In this document: one piece after another, positions 11,701 through 23,327 of the stretch
Numbering within the stretch: position 1 is the stretch's first letter
Layout of the letters: each line of letters opens with the position of its first letter
From: Blakeslea trispora
Taxonomy: Eukaryota; Mucoromycota; Mucoromycetes; Mucorales; Choanephoraceae
Direction: 5' to 3'
Assembly: GCA_025331445.1 (NCBI GenBank)
Contig: JAIWNE010000196.1
Span: forward strand, 1 to 36,607
Length of the DNA: 36,607 nt
The notes under the pieces: generated by a model
Databases searched by the model: none
Told to the model about the DNA's origin: nothing
Seen by the model: only the letters and a program-made list of their open reading frames with translations
Made by a program: the position numbers and the translations under genes

Positions 11701-14700
11701 TCAAGAGAAACCCAAGCCTTATCTGATGTTCTCCAGAAACCATTGTATTCTACCAACTGTCTGAGGAAAGAAATGACACGCTGGGTGAAATACTTATCAG
11801 TAGCAGGCAAGTTAATTTCATCACAGAATACAACAAGCCAACGACCAATCATGGTGGGTGACAAAATGACACCATTAGGTGTCTTTCTGTACTCACAGTG
11901 TTGCTCAAAAGTCTTGAGAATCAACTCTGGTGTTGTGGCACTTGAAAAGTTAAGACCAACAACCTCCATATCAGGAAGTTTACGAAGAGCACTGAACAAA
12001 GTCATGGTCTTACCGGAACCTGGTGGACCACAAAGAATAAGAGGCTTGTGCTCAGACAACCAAGAGTAGAGTACTTCTTCATGACGAATGGTATCAACGG
12101 TAGGAATAATCATATCAGCATCAGCTACCTTATGTGTTTCTATTTCAATAACAGGAACCTTGGATTCCCAAGGAACCCATTGACCACTGTTAACAGCAAT
12201 GTCATAATCAATGATACTTGAGTTTTCAAGAGCAGGAGGTAATTCGTAAGTGGTGATACCACGAATGAAGTCACCGAGTACTGTACGAAGTTCAAGCTTT
12301 GCATCACCAGAGAAACTCCAGATAACAGCATAGATAACACGCTTTTGAATGTAACCCTCCAGGTGATCGCCAGTCATAGGGAAATCAGGATGCTGAGAAT
12401 TGTATTCTAATACATTACGCACAGTCTTGTTGAGCAAAGAGAAGAATGTAGAGAGAACACGCATACGGGTGAAGTCCATAATGTGTTCTAAAGTGAAAGC
12501 ATAATCTAAGCACTTGGCAACTAAGCAGTCTTCTTCTGCAAGATCGGGTGCCATAATAGCAGCAATTGCTCTTTGAGCAGCGAGATTAGGTGGAATAGAA
12601 GTACCATCCTCAGTAGCTGCATTTTTGCTTTCAGGGTTACGTTGAGAAGTAGGTCCTTCTTCTTCAATTTCATCCATAGGAACATTACGCAACGTTTCAA
12701 GGTAGTTTGTAAAGATCATAGGCAAAGTGATAACATCTTCACTAAACCAGACCATACCACAACGTGATACTGTAGCCAAAGTAGCATATTTTAATGTTTC
12801 TACTTCAAACATAATACGAACATTAGGTGGCAAGTTCAAACGTTCACCATTAGGAAGAGTCAACAGACGGTTATCGTCAAGAACAGAGTTCAAATTCTCA
12901 ACCCATTCGGGGTCAACATCACCATCAAAGATGATCCAGTGACGCTTTTGACTCTCACCACGAACGTTGTCGACAATCTTACGGAGGATATGTGTAAACA
13001 AACCATCAGTCCATTCACGAGTAGTAGCATCCAATGTACCATAAAGGGCATCTTTAGGAATAGCCTTAGGATCAATTGTATATGCAACGCCCTCAACACC
13101 TTCAACGCGCTCAAGGGCAGTCAAAAGCGTCTTCCAAGCAGTGGATTTACCAGAACCAGATGGACCAACCATCATAAGACCGTGATGAATATTCTGAATT
13201 TGATACAACTGAATGACCTTATCCATCCAAGCATCGCCAGGAACATTACGACGCTCTTCACAAACCTTCTTCAATTCCTCCTTGAGACGATCAAGGTTGA
13301 CGGGTGCGTAGTGAACACCAGGGAATACATCTGCAAGCAAACTTGTCAACAGAGGAATATCATCTGCAACAAGCTTGGGTTCAATGGTTTCACGAATACT
13401 GGAGATCAACAATTGTTGTTCAGGAATAGGCTCAGAGATCTTGGTGTATTCGGTCTGATCAGCTTCACCGTCTTCAATAGACTTACGGAGTGAAGTTAAA
13501 CGGTCACGCTTCAAGTTACCAGCACTAACCAACACACTCTTAAGAGCACGCAAACCAAAATCGTAGTGAGATTGAGGTGACAATTGCTCAGCACATAAAT
13601 TGAAAAGTGGGACAACCTTAGAGGCAAGGATTTCGGCAGTACGGAAACCTTGAGAGTAAAGCATGACTTGGGCAATCAGTTCACGATCAGGTTTAGTCAT
13701 GGCCATACTTCTGAACAGCTTCTTCAAGTTATCAGGCAAGTTGGATCGACCAGCATAACCAGGATTCATAGTGATGAAGACACCTGTGTCGGTATTCACA
13801 CGAACGTTACGACCAACCAATTCAATTTCGTGGTTAGGGTTAACGGTAGCTTCTTTAAGACCCAATTGAATGGTTTGTACTTGCTGAGAAACAGCAGACA
13901 AGATACGTTCTTCAAGACGATTGAATTCATCGAAACAACCCCAAGCACCAACTTGACAAAGACCAATGAAAATACGACCCATTGCTTGGAAATCGAATGT
14001 CTCATCACAACAAAAGACAAGAACGAAGCGGCCCAATTGGACACCAAGGGCCTTGACAGATTCAGTCTTACCGGTACCAGCAGGACCAAAAGGTGAGCCA
14101 CCCAATTTTTGTTCCAAGGCTTGAGTCAGAGTCAGGTAACAACGGTCAGTCAAGGGAGTCTGCACAAGACGATCGACAACACCGAGATATTCATAGCCAT
14201 AGAAGAATTGAGCATTAGCCATGTTAATAGTGAGACGCTCAATAGGGTTTTCAACTGCATGGTTAAAGTAGAAACGCATATGGTAAAGCCAGTTGAAATC
14301 CTTGGGAGAGGAGATGTTATCAGCAGCTAATTGACGAGTGACATCACGTTGATGGACAAGCTCGGTAACCAGATGCTCACACTTTCTACGCTTGATAGAG
14401 TTCAAATCCATCAAGACGGCATCAGCCAAGATGTTCAGATTTCTTTCAATTAACATGATGGATTGAGATATAGGGGCTCCGTCACCTGCAGCAGATTCGC
14501 TCATAATAGTCAACGACTTGTCAACTGATTGAGTCCAAATGATTTGAGCTGCAAGTACAACCAATTGTGCTGGATAACGATCAATCCATTCCATAAAGTC
14601 AGGCGAGCTCATCTCTTCAGCATTATAGATAGTCTCTAGTTCAGTGACAGCATCACTCAACAATAAGGCCAGTGAGACACGCATTTCTTTTTCAAGAAGA

Positions 14701-17700
14701 GTCAACCAGTCATTGATTCTTGGGTTATCTTTGACGGAAACAGGTGTCTTAAACATAACTTCTTCGCCTTCTTTGGAACACATTCCAGTGATTGCAGTCA
14801 AGTCATCGTCCATGGTAATAGTAGCAATACCAGCAAACATTTTCTTGAAGTGTTTTTGAATACGAAGAATGTCTTTGCTGTTACCGATGATTTCAAGCAA
14901 ATCTTCGTCACCAACAAAGTAGAAACGAGGGAATGATGATCTTTCACGCTCGAGATATTCACCAAGGGCCTTTTGAATTTTGCTAAGTAATTCAGCAAGA
15001 CGCTCCAATGATTTCTGAATATTGGGGATGTTAAGCACATCCATGACAAAAGGAGATTTGTAGACCTTCTTCATCACAGTCAAGAATTCAGTGTTGATAC
15101 TCTGGAAACGAGTAGTTTCAACTGGAAGCAGATGCTTGATATCAACGTTGCCGCTGAAAATACCTTCCAAGTAAACCCATTGACGTTGAACATCAATCCA
15201 AACATCGAACAGGACATGGATGCGATTCAACTTGTCTTCCCAGGCTGAAGCATCTTCTTCAAAGACCTTGTAATAAGGCGACAACTTCATGGCAGTTAAA
15301 GAGTTGATATGTTCACTTGATTTGTTAAACAAATCATCCCAACCACGAATCAAACGACAGCGGTTTTGATAGTTGACAAGATCCAATACATAGCCAGTCC
15401 AAGTTTCCTTGATTTGCTTCAAGAATTCTTCTAAAGCCATTTCACCTTGAGCTTGCATAATAACTTCTCTAATGACAGACTCGTTACGCTTCAGATCAAG
15501 GTCCCATAAGTGACCAATTGTCATTTCTGATAAAGTGAAACGACCCTCAACACGAAGCGACTTGAAGATTTGACGCCAGTGACGTTCGCGAAGAGCTTCT
15601 GACTTGAGGTCACCAACAAGAGGATTGACGCGCAAGAGTTGACGTAAGGTATCTTGCATATATTCATAAGCAGCATATTGACGCATGCGGTTAGGCATTT
15701 CCTTAGTACTGTTAACAAGCTCATCAATATGTTGGCGGACCTTTCTAGGAACAACTGAAGACCAAGGAGTATCGCGAATTTCATAAACAGATTGCCAGAC
15801 GCGAGCAAGTGCAGTCCAGACAGACTTGAGATCGCGAAGTTCTTCGAGAACAGGGTCCAAGCGATCTTCAGATGTTTGTTCCAAGTCCAAAGCCTCTTTA
15901 GCACGGCAAACCATATCATATTCTTCCTTGAGACGTGTCACACGACCTTCAAAGATAGATAGAGTGTTGGTGGCAATGTCAGGCTTGATGTCACCTTGCA
16001 CTGGTTTAGTACTCTCCCATTCAGTACAGATATCGCGAATCTTTTGCTCAACAACCTTGTCCTCAGCAACGATCTTCATTTGAAGACCAGCAATTTGTTC
16101 TTGAATAGCATTATTCTTTCTGCTCAAGATTTCATTGAAAGCGCTCCATTCACCATCCACTTGATCCACATAGACCCAATCGTTAGGGAATTGGAAGCGT
16201 TGACGTTCCAAGGTCTTTTGACCTTGTCTGAACAAATCAACATCTTGATTCCATTTTGCCACCTTGCGCTTCAAGTCTTGAACAAAAGTGATGAAAGTAA
16301 CAGCTTCACCTGTAGAGTTGCTTTCAATAGATTGTTGCTCCAATTCATAACGGGCCTTGGAGACGTTGGTATGGAAGTCTTTCATTGAAGTGCCCAACAA
16401 AGCACCAAACTTGTTCAAGATTTCACGCTGCCATTGATCGTACTTTTGATTTACCTTACTCTGTACTTGTTCATAGTCAACCACAAGGGGACCAAAGGAT
16501 TGTTCAGTCTCAGAGTTGTCAAAGGTAGAACGAGCCTTTTTGATTTCTAATAAGATTTGTTGCCATTTACCAAGATCATCTTCAAGAATAGAGAAGACGT
16601 GGTTTGATTCAAGATCCCAAAGAGATTGATATTGGAGCCAAATGTTTACATAGTCAGACACTTGGCGGATCTTATCTTCAACAATTTGGTAAGCATACTC
16701 AAGCGAGTTATCGCCCATACGAGTCAACAAGCTAGAATATGTTTTCTCAATGGATGGGTTGTCCTTGACACTTAAACCACCTTCATAACGAGAACTTTGA
16801 ATACGAGGCAGATGGCAGACAACAGCAAGCCAATCATGAAGTTGGAACCACCAGCTTGTACGAGCTTGTTCAATAGGAGGATCAAGATACATCAGTTGGT
16901 TACGGATACGAATTTCGTGGATAAGTGTTTGGAGAGCAGGTTTAACATCAGGGAATTTTTGCTGCTGTTGGGCTAAAGCAGTCTCTTCATTTGAAGCAGT
17001 AATAGCGTTTTCGCGCAAAGCAACACTAGCAACCTTTCTCTTACGTCTACTCTTGGACATGCTTGGCTCAGGGATAATCAAATCTTCTGAAGTTACGCCC
17101 ATAAAGGCATTTGTCCAGGCCTTGATGGCTTGTTGCAAGCGAGAAATCAAAACTGCTTCAATACGCTTGTCGAGACCAGCAACCCATTGATCAAGGTTGG
17201 AATAGTTTTCCAAGTTTAGACGATCAATTAGCTTTTGCACACGACCGAGATAATCTTCAAAGCGCTCAGACTGGTAAGAACATGTTTTCATTTCCTCAAT
17301 ACCCTTTGTGATATCATCATAGTAGCCAATCAAGTCATCCACCTTATCCTGGAAGACGGAGACTACATTGGCAAATTCACGTACAAACATGACATGGCGA
17401 TTCTCGCGAGCATCAAGAGGCGTACCAGTCATGAAAGACAAGGGCCGGTGATGAGCATCATAAGTGTTGACAAAGTAGTCCCAACGCAAGTTGATACCCT
17501 TAGTAATCATGTTATGTACTTCATGACGATAGCCAGCAACCAAGGTAGAGATCTCAGGGTTACGATTGACTTTGTGAACTGTTTGAGAGAAAGTACGAAC
17601 AGTCTCCATTAGACTTACAGCAAAAGGGTATACACGCTTAGCATCTTTAGCTACATTAGAAATAGTATGTGGGACTTGGAAATTGAGCCATAACAAGTTG

Positions 17701-20318
17701 CGAACTTCTTTGAAGAGTGTAATAATTTGGCCATCAAAATTAACTCCTAATTGAAGTGCATTTTTTTGAACACGATTACGAGAGATCTCAAAGATACGAC
17801 CAGACACAGAGAGGTCGCGCTTTGTAATTTCCTGAAGCCAGTTCTCATAGATCAGACGGGTATCAAGCTTTTTTCTGAAACTGCTACTTTCAATTTGAAG
17901 TTTCTGACCTTCAGCATAAAGCTCCCAACCTTTACCAAGAACATCTTCTACACGCTTCATATAAAGAGACAATTGACGATCAATTTGTCGAGCCCATATG
18001 ATAGCACCAGATATAGGGGGCAAGTCACGCAACTGAGCCATATGGTATGCTTCTGAGTTTCTGTATTGCATCTTAAACTTGTCATGAAGTTTGTTGATAT
18101 CTTCTTTGACACTGTCTATCAGCTGGGTTTGATACTCTTGAATGGCACCTCGAATCTTGGGTCTGACAAAAAGCGCATTGAATTTACTGAATACACGGAA
18201 CATCTCATTAGCGCTCTTTGCTGTTCCCAAACGATCACGCAAACGAGCGATAATCTGATTTTCAACACGAGAAACACGTTCATTGTATGCTGTCTCTGCT
18301 TGAACCCAAATTTCGGTTCCTTCAGGTGAAACGTCGAGTACATCAATGTTCTTCACACTTTCGTAGGCAAGCTTTACTTCTTCAACAGCATTAATGTCAC
18401 TGATGCTTACACTTTCTTCTTCTTCCATCACACTCTTGACTTGACCGTCAACAACCACAGTAGCCTTTTTAGCGCGAGGGCTTGTCATGACACGTACAAT
18501 AGTTTGATGAAGCTGTTCGTGTTGTTTACGGAAAGCGCGAACAAATGTCACTCTTTCTTGTAATTTGGCGTGTGCAGGATTGATTTTGATTGGTAAGAAC
18601 TTTTCTGAACGCTTTCTGGTAACATCACGAGCTACATTGGTGAACTCTTTAATCAAATCGTCCCAGGTATGGAACACTAATTCAGCACCAGCTGTTGTAC
18701 GCTCAAAATCATCATATTCCATATACATCATACGACGACTACCAAGTACTTTGAGTAACTGATCATTCAAGTCTCGAGAGATAGCCTCTACTAATGGTAA
18801 GGCACGGCGGATAGGGTATGGACTAACAGGAGGGAAATACATGTGAACAAACAAAGAGCAATATGTTTTCCAAGTCATCATTTTTTTCTTTAGCTACTTA
18901 CGATAGTTTGAGCTTCTTGTTCAAATGACCGAAAATCATATGTAATGACTCTCTAATCTTGTCCAAATCAGTAGCAGACAAAAGCTCGTTAAGAGGGAAA
19001 TCCTTCATCAACTGATTGTATTTGTGCACTATCAAAGCAAGGCTTAGTATCCTCATTTAACCTATACCGACTCATTTTTCTTACCGAGTTCCATGCCTTC
19101 CTTTAGACCAGTATCGGCGATAAAACTAACGGTAGCATGGAAACGCTTTGCATGTTTCAAGATATCCAATGTCAAGGCTATAATACAAAAGGCATCCGTC
19201 GTCAATAGGGGGAAAGGATGCTAATATATCCTATGATAACTTACTGATTTGATCACTCTTGAGTTGCTCGTCAATCTTTTCCAAAGCTCTTTCCATACTC
19301 AACCAAAAGTTAATTTCTTGAATAGCTGTACCACTGGCAGGATCTCGAGACATTTTAGTCACTTTTTGAATTTCTTTGATCCAGCCATTAACATCGCCTT
19401 GGAGCTTGTTGAGAAAAGAAGAATCAGAAAACAAGGTGGGATCTACAGCTTCAACTGTAACACGCTTGCTTTGCTCTCGGCACTAAGAGTAAGAAATTAG
19501 TAGCTGTGATTTATTACGCATGTTTCTATTCTTGTTACTTACCTTATCAACTGCTCTCTGAACAACAGGATGGATGTTGAGGGAGATTTCAGGAATTTCA
19601 ACGTTTTGCTGCAAATGAAGCAAACTCAACTCAAGTTCGGCCATCTTCTTTTTGGCCATAGGCACACCCATTTTGTTGTCTTCATTCTTACTCTTGGAAG
19701 AGCTCACTTCATTCGATTTACCATGGCGAGCATTGACATAGGCATTGAAATAAGGACTGACAGCCAAATGAATATAAGAGTGCAAAAATTCATAAGCACT
19801 TGTTTGACCGGGTTCAGCTGAGTTGGGAGCACCAGGCAAGTTAATCAACTGCAGTTGGTTCTGAAGTGGTCGAGTTGAGTCCAGTGTCGGCAATCGCTTG
19901 ATGACAGCCAAAGAACCAACATGAGTAGGGAGATAAGTGATTTCATGAGAAACGGTATAGGAAAAGGCTTGAGGCGCAGTCGCGTCTTCTACTCATCATG
20001 TTAGCATTCACTTGGACTTTCATATACATAAAAAAGTACAAAAATTAACTTACCATCATCCTTGCCACCTTCCTTTTCTTTCATGATGAAGATGACGGAT
20101 GCTTGAGGATCATTGGCAAAACGCTTGAGTTTTTCGATGGTGTCAGGATAAGAAAATAAGGTGTTTTCCAAGTCTGCTGCATCAGCATCTAAAACAAGAG
20201 GAAGTAACTGCTCAAAGTACTCTTGCAACTTTTGATGATCAAAAGTTAGCAAAGCCTCTGTTGCACCAGGTGCAGCAATAGAAGGGGTTGACGGAAGGGA
20301 ACTTTCTTCGTCGAGCAT
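5759..20318 (-). CDS. Cytoplasmic dynein 1 heavy chain, complete
   Basis: Minus-end-directed microtubule motor; moves nuclei, endosomes and spindles with dynactin. Eight exons: 20318-20054, 19988-19543, 19482-19245, 19177-19085, 19028-18902, 18822-10005, 9944-7796, 7734-5759; 4703 aa. The exon 5/6 join restores the conserved [27 protein letters not shown] region. Order seen: N-terminal tail; linker; AAA1 with GPAGTGKT at about 1969 and [12 protein letters not shown] downstream; AAA2 GPSGSGKS at about 2276; AAA3 GPPGSGKT at about 2655 with [12 protein letters not shown]4 GVSGSGKT at about 2997 with FIMDESN; antiparallel stalk around the microtubule-binding domain (about 3370-3500, GNPPEAVK); then AAA5-6. 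The long C-terminal domain ends in [18 protein letters not shown], close to the end of animal dynein heavy chains and absent from budding yeast. All four P-loops look intact. The 9945-10004 intron has a weak donor, GTTGGT. Confidence 0.97.
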
Positions 20319-21014
20319 GGTTTTCGTGATGATGAAGGGCTTTCTTCAATAAGGTGGTATATGGGGGGGGCAGTAAGACGTATGTGAGTATAAAAAAGGG
20401 GGGGAAAGTCTATTTTTTTCCTTCTTTGAAAGTTTCACAACAAGTGAAGATATGATAGAGAAACAGATATAAACGACCCTTTTTTTAAAAAAAGATATCG
20501 TTTGAAGAAGGTAAAAATAAAAAAAAAAAGAAAAGAAAAAGGGGTAATTTGCGTTAATAGAGAGCTTCTGCTCTTGTCAAGTATCGTTGAGCTCGTGTTA
20601 CAGCTACGTGTGACGGTCTTTTAATTTAGATAAATTCTAAAGGTACTTCTGTTAGGTCTTTCTCTTTTCAATAGGGAAAGGAAAACACCGCAGCCATAGC
20701 GAAAGTGCAATTCTCGAGGTAGCACCTATGCAAGAAAGCGCTGGCAATCTGTCTTATAACAAATATATAAATTTTGAGGCTCAAAATCAATGAATCCTTC
20801 GAGAAGATCATTAGTGAGAATACCAACATGGTAGACAAAGATAGCTTCAGCCACGGTTACAAGTGGTTTTCTAATTCAAAAAATAAGGCAGATCTTAAGG
20901 CCTTTAAATTGTTTACAAGGATGCCGAATAATATAGTTCATTTAATGAATATAATGGAAACTTACAAGCGTCATACATTGTATAAAAAATTCACTTGCAG
21001 GCTTATGATTGCTT
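20319..21014. other. Dynein upstream region, no convincing gene
   Basis: The first 100-200 bp upstream of the dynein ATG carry two G runs on plus (8 G near 20363-20370 and 7 G near 20398-20404; C runs in the dynein sense) and A/T tracts, so this is the likely dynein promoter. A 90-codon open frame on plus at about 20774-21046 resembles nothing I recognise and overlaps the degenerate minus-strand ORF below; I do not call it a gene. Confidence 0.5.
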
Positions 21015-21474
21015 TTAATGATCTAATCTCGTTGTATAACAAATAGGATCCTCTTCAGTATAGAGTTTGTTCTTAAAACTGTTGCTTGAAAAGCCTTTGA
21101 TACTGAAAATATTAACAACAAGCTTTTTCTTTCGTACTCTATCAATAAAATCTGAATCAATAATCTGCTGGAATTCAATTAGATTCGGTGGAGTAAAATC
21201 TGTTTTTGCACCAACATAAATGACATTTGACTTCCTTCCATCAGTGCGCTTGTTTGTAATTAAATGATAGCTTGAATTCGTTGTAATATTCTTCAAGTAT
21301 CAATTATCTCTGGTTGACTGAAGCCAACTCCTGCCGCGAATTAATGTTTTTGCCTAAAATGGAGCTGATGATGATGTCTTTAATTTCTGTCTCTCTTGCT
21401 AACACTATACAATCAAAGGTCATTGACTGGGCCTTTTGATAAACTAGTTGAGAAGACTTCAGCAGCTTTGACAT
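21015..21474 (-). pseudogene. Degenerate repeated ORF with a TPPNLIEFQ motif (transposon-associated family, tentative)
   Basis: Two minus-strand open pieces read as one broken protein. The first starts at an ATG at 21474 and gives about 57 aa, including FDCIVLARETEIKDIII, then stops. The second, in another frame, gives NSSYHLITNKRTDGRKSN, then VIYVGAKTDFTPPNLIEFQ and FIDRVRKKK, and ends in YTTRLDH. The change of frame and stops near 21296-21305 show it is not functional. I associate the pattern 'IIYVG..T.(F/Y)TPP..IE.Q...D..F..R' with a high-copy family of uncharacterised Mucorales proteins; this is recollection, not a search. The Glu-x-Gln after a hydrophobic strand is reminiscent of PD-(D/E)XK nuclease cores, but the fold is unproven. 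It neighbours a MITE and a broken Tc1 element, consistent with a repeat-rich island. Confidence 0.45.
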
Positions 21475-21546
21475 TTACGACATAAGTATCAAATAAACAA
21501 TCTGTGCAGATTTTTTCGGAAGCTATTTAGAAGAGTCGTCGCACTA

Positions 21547-21684
21547 TAGTGATACCTCGTTTTGCACATGCATTGAACTCCGAACATTCGATTTAAGAAG
21601 AGGTTTTTTGACACAAAACGGATAACTCGTTATACGCATAAAATTATAGGAGTTTCATACTATGCATAAATCGAGGTCCCATTG
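21547..21684. mobile_element. 138-bp MITE with about 35-bp imperfect terminal inverted repeats, flanked by TA
   Basis: The left end reads TAGTGATACCTCGTTTTGCA and, on the other strand, the right end reads CAATGGGACCTCGATTTATG. The two arms stay alignable for about 35 bp, both reaching a GAACTCC/GAAACTCC block. Both ends abut TA (21545-21546 and 21685-21686), the target duplication made by Tc1/mariner/pogo transposases. It has no coding capacity. The CA(G)TGgnACCTCG-like terminus resembles pogo/Tigger-type ends more than Tc1 ends, so a pogo-like transposase elsewhere in the genome is the probable mobiliser (inference). Confidence 0.7.
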
Positions 21685-22211
21685 TAACTACCAATCAATG
21701 TATGATGAACATCCTTAGATACAATCACTTACAACTAAAATTCGATCATTTTTTATGATAAAAGCTCAGCGCTAAAGATGTATAAACTAAAAGATACATT
21801 AGCGATTCAAGACGATGTCCAATTGAGCTCTGTTCTTTGTCATTGATTGTTTTTGTAGTTAGTTTATTTTAATAATATAAAGAAAAAGCGGGACTAGTAC
21901 TTGGTCGTACCACCTATAGTATCAATGACGGCTTGACAGCGGTCCTTCATGCTGTCCACCAAGCGAACAAGTAGATCACTGCTGATCTTGTTCCACTCCT
22001 CCAGCAGCAATTCCTTCAATTGAGCAGTGTTGTGGACAACATGGCGTCTGCTTGCTATGCGCTGCTCAAGAGCCCACCACAGATGCTCAATGGGGTTCAA
22101 GTCTGGACTTTGTGCAGGCCAGTACTCAAACCCCTTCATCAAGTGGCGGCTCTTCCAGAGACACGCAGAAGCTCCTGTGTGGCACGTAGCCCCATCTTCT
22201 TGAAATAAGAA

Positions 22212-22800
22212 GCGTCTTTCCTCGTGTGCTTAGATAAATACTCAAAGCTATTATGAAGTAAAATAATTTGTATCACTAGTATGCTCTTATAAAGGTACTT
22301 TCAATACAAAGCTAGTGTGCGATAAAGATTTGGATAGCTTAATACTAGTATTGTTTTCAACGAAGGTATGCCTTTTTGAAATAGTATTTAATATTATGAT
22401 TTAATAGATAGTGTATCTTAAACAATTAAATTGAATAAGACTATTGTTCTACCAAGATTGAATCAAGCAACTTCTAGTGTGTCTTTGTTCTTAGAATTAT
22501 AAGTTAAGACTAGTGTGAAGATGCGTACTCCTTTGAATAGTGTGCTTAATTTCTTAAGCTATTGTTTCAACAGAGATTTTATGTTTAACCTGATAGTGTG
22601 ATCCAAGATTATAGACCTATTGTTCAGATCAAAAAGTAAAGGAAAATAATAGAAAAAGGGGTAAAACGAGATAAAATAAATGAACGCGATTTAAGCGCTT
22701 TTTAAAAGATGTATACAAAAATAAAAATGAGATGTTATTGGGAGAAATCAGATGGATATTTATATAAAATTTTAAAACTTAGATATAACGGGGCGTTACA
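22212..22800. repeat. AT-rich insert inside the transposase, with a regularly spaced octamer
   Basis: This non-coding block separates the two transposase halves. Between 22276 and 22624 the octamer (A/C)TA(G/T)TGT(G/T), or close variants, occurs twelve times (starts 22276, 22312, 22345, 22381, 22408, 22441, 22474, 22510, 22537, 22559, 22593, 22617). Most steps are 27, 33 or 36 bp, suggesting an eroded minisatellite with a unit near 33 bp. On the minus strand the block starts TGTAACGCCCCGTTA at the junction with the transposase (22800) and can be read to end near CACA (about 22225), so a decayed solo LTR is one possible source; no target duplication was seen. Confidence 0.5.
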
Positions 22801-23291
22801 GAGCTCCTCCTTGTACCTCTCACCTTGGTGTCGGAGCACTCTAACACCACCATCGGCTCTTTCAACGGTGTAGCGAGATTCATCAGACCAGACAACATCT
22901 GCCCACTGGTCTGTTGTCCAATTGACGTGTTCCTTTGCCCATTTAAGGCGAAACTCCTTGTGCTTCTTCGTCAAGGCAGCCTTATGGGCTGCATAATAAG
23001 ATTTGAAGCCCAACTGACGAAGATAGCTTACGACAGTCTTTCGACAGACTGTCACCTCCGACTTTTCCAGCTCGTGTCTGACACCATCAATGCTCAGGAA
23101 AGGGTTGTTGGTTACAATCCTGTCCAGGTGTCTCATTGTTCTTTCATCAGCTTTGGATGTTGAGCCAGGAGGAGCACTGGGCAGAGGTGTATCTCTTTCT
23201 TGGATACGCTTTACGATGCTGCTTGCAGTCGCGTAAGGGATCCCCATTAAGCGTGAAGCCTCTCTCATGGAATGCTTGGCGCGATTTCACC

Positions 23292-23327
23292 AATAAGCCT
23301 CCTATTAAGCCTCCTAGTAAGCCTTTT
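23292..23327. repeat. 12-bp tandem repeat, three copies
   Basis: AATAAGCCTCCT, ATTAAGCCTCCT and AGTAAGCCTTTT follow one another. On the minus strand they encode three Arg/Lys-Arg-Leu-x units in the basic N-terminal extension of the transposase, just upstream of its frameshift. A basic segment here would be expected to touch DNA. Confidence 0.75.

Noticed and set aside
18860..18881. A dynein start at the ATGATG near 18881
   Set aside because: This lies in an intron; the conserved N-terminal tail continues upstream through five exons to 20318.
20774..21046. 90-codon plus-strand open frame
   Set aside because: No recognised similarity; it overlaps the degenerate minus-strand repeat ORF and lies in a transposon-rich island. 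It may be another decayed fragment, but I cannot support a gene.
22276..22624. CRISPR-like array
   Set aside because: The repeated unit is only 8 bp and variable, spacing is uneven, and the genome is eukaryotic; no cas genes.
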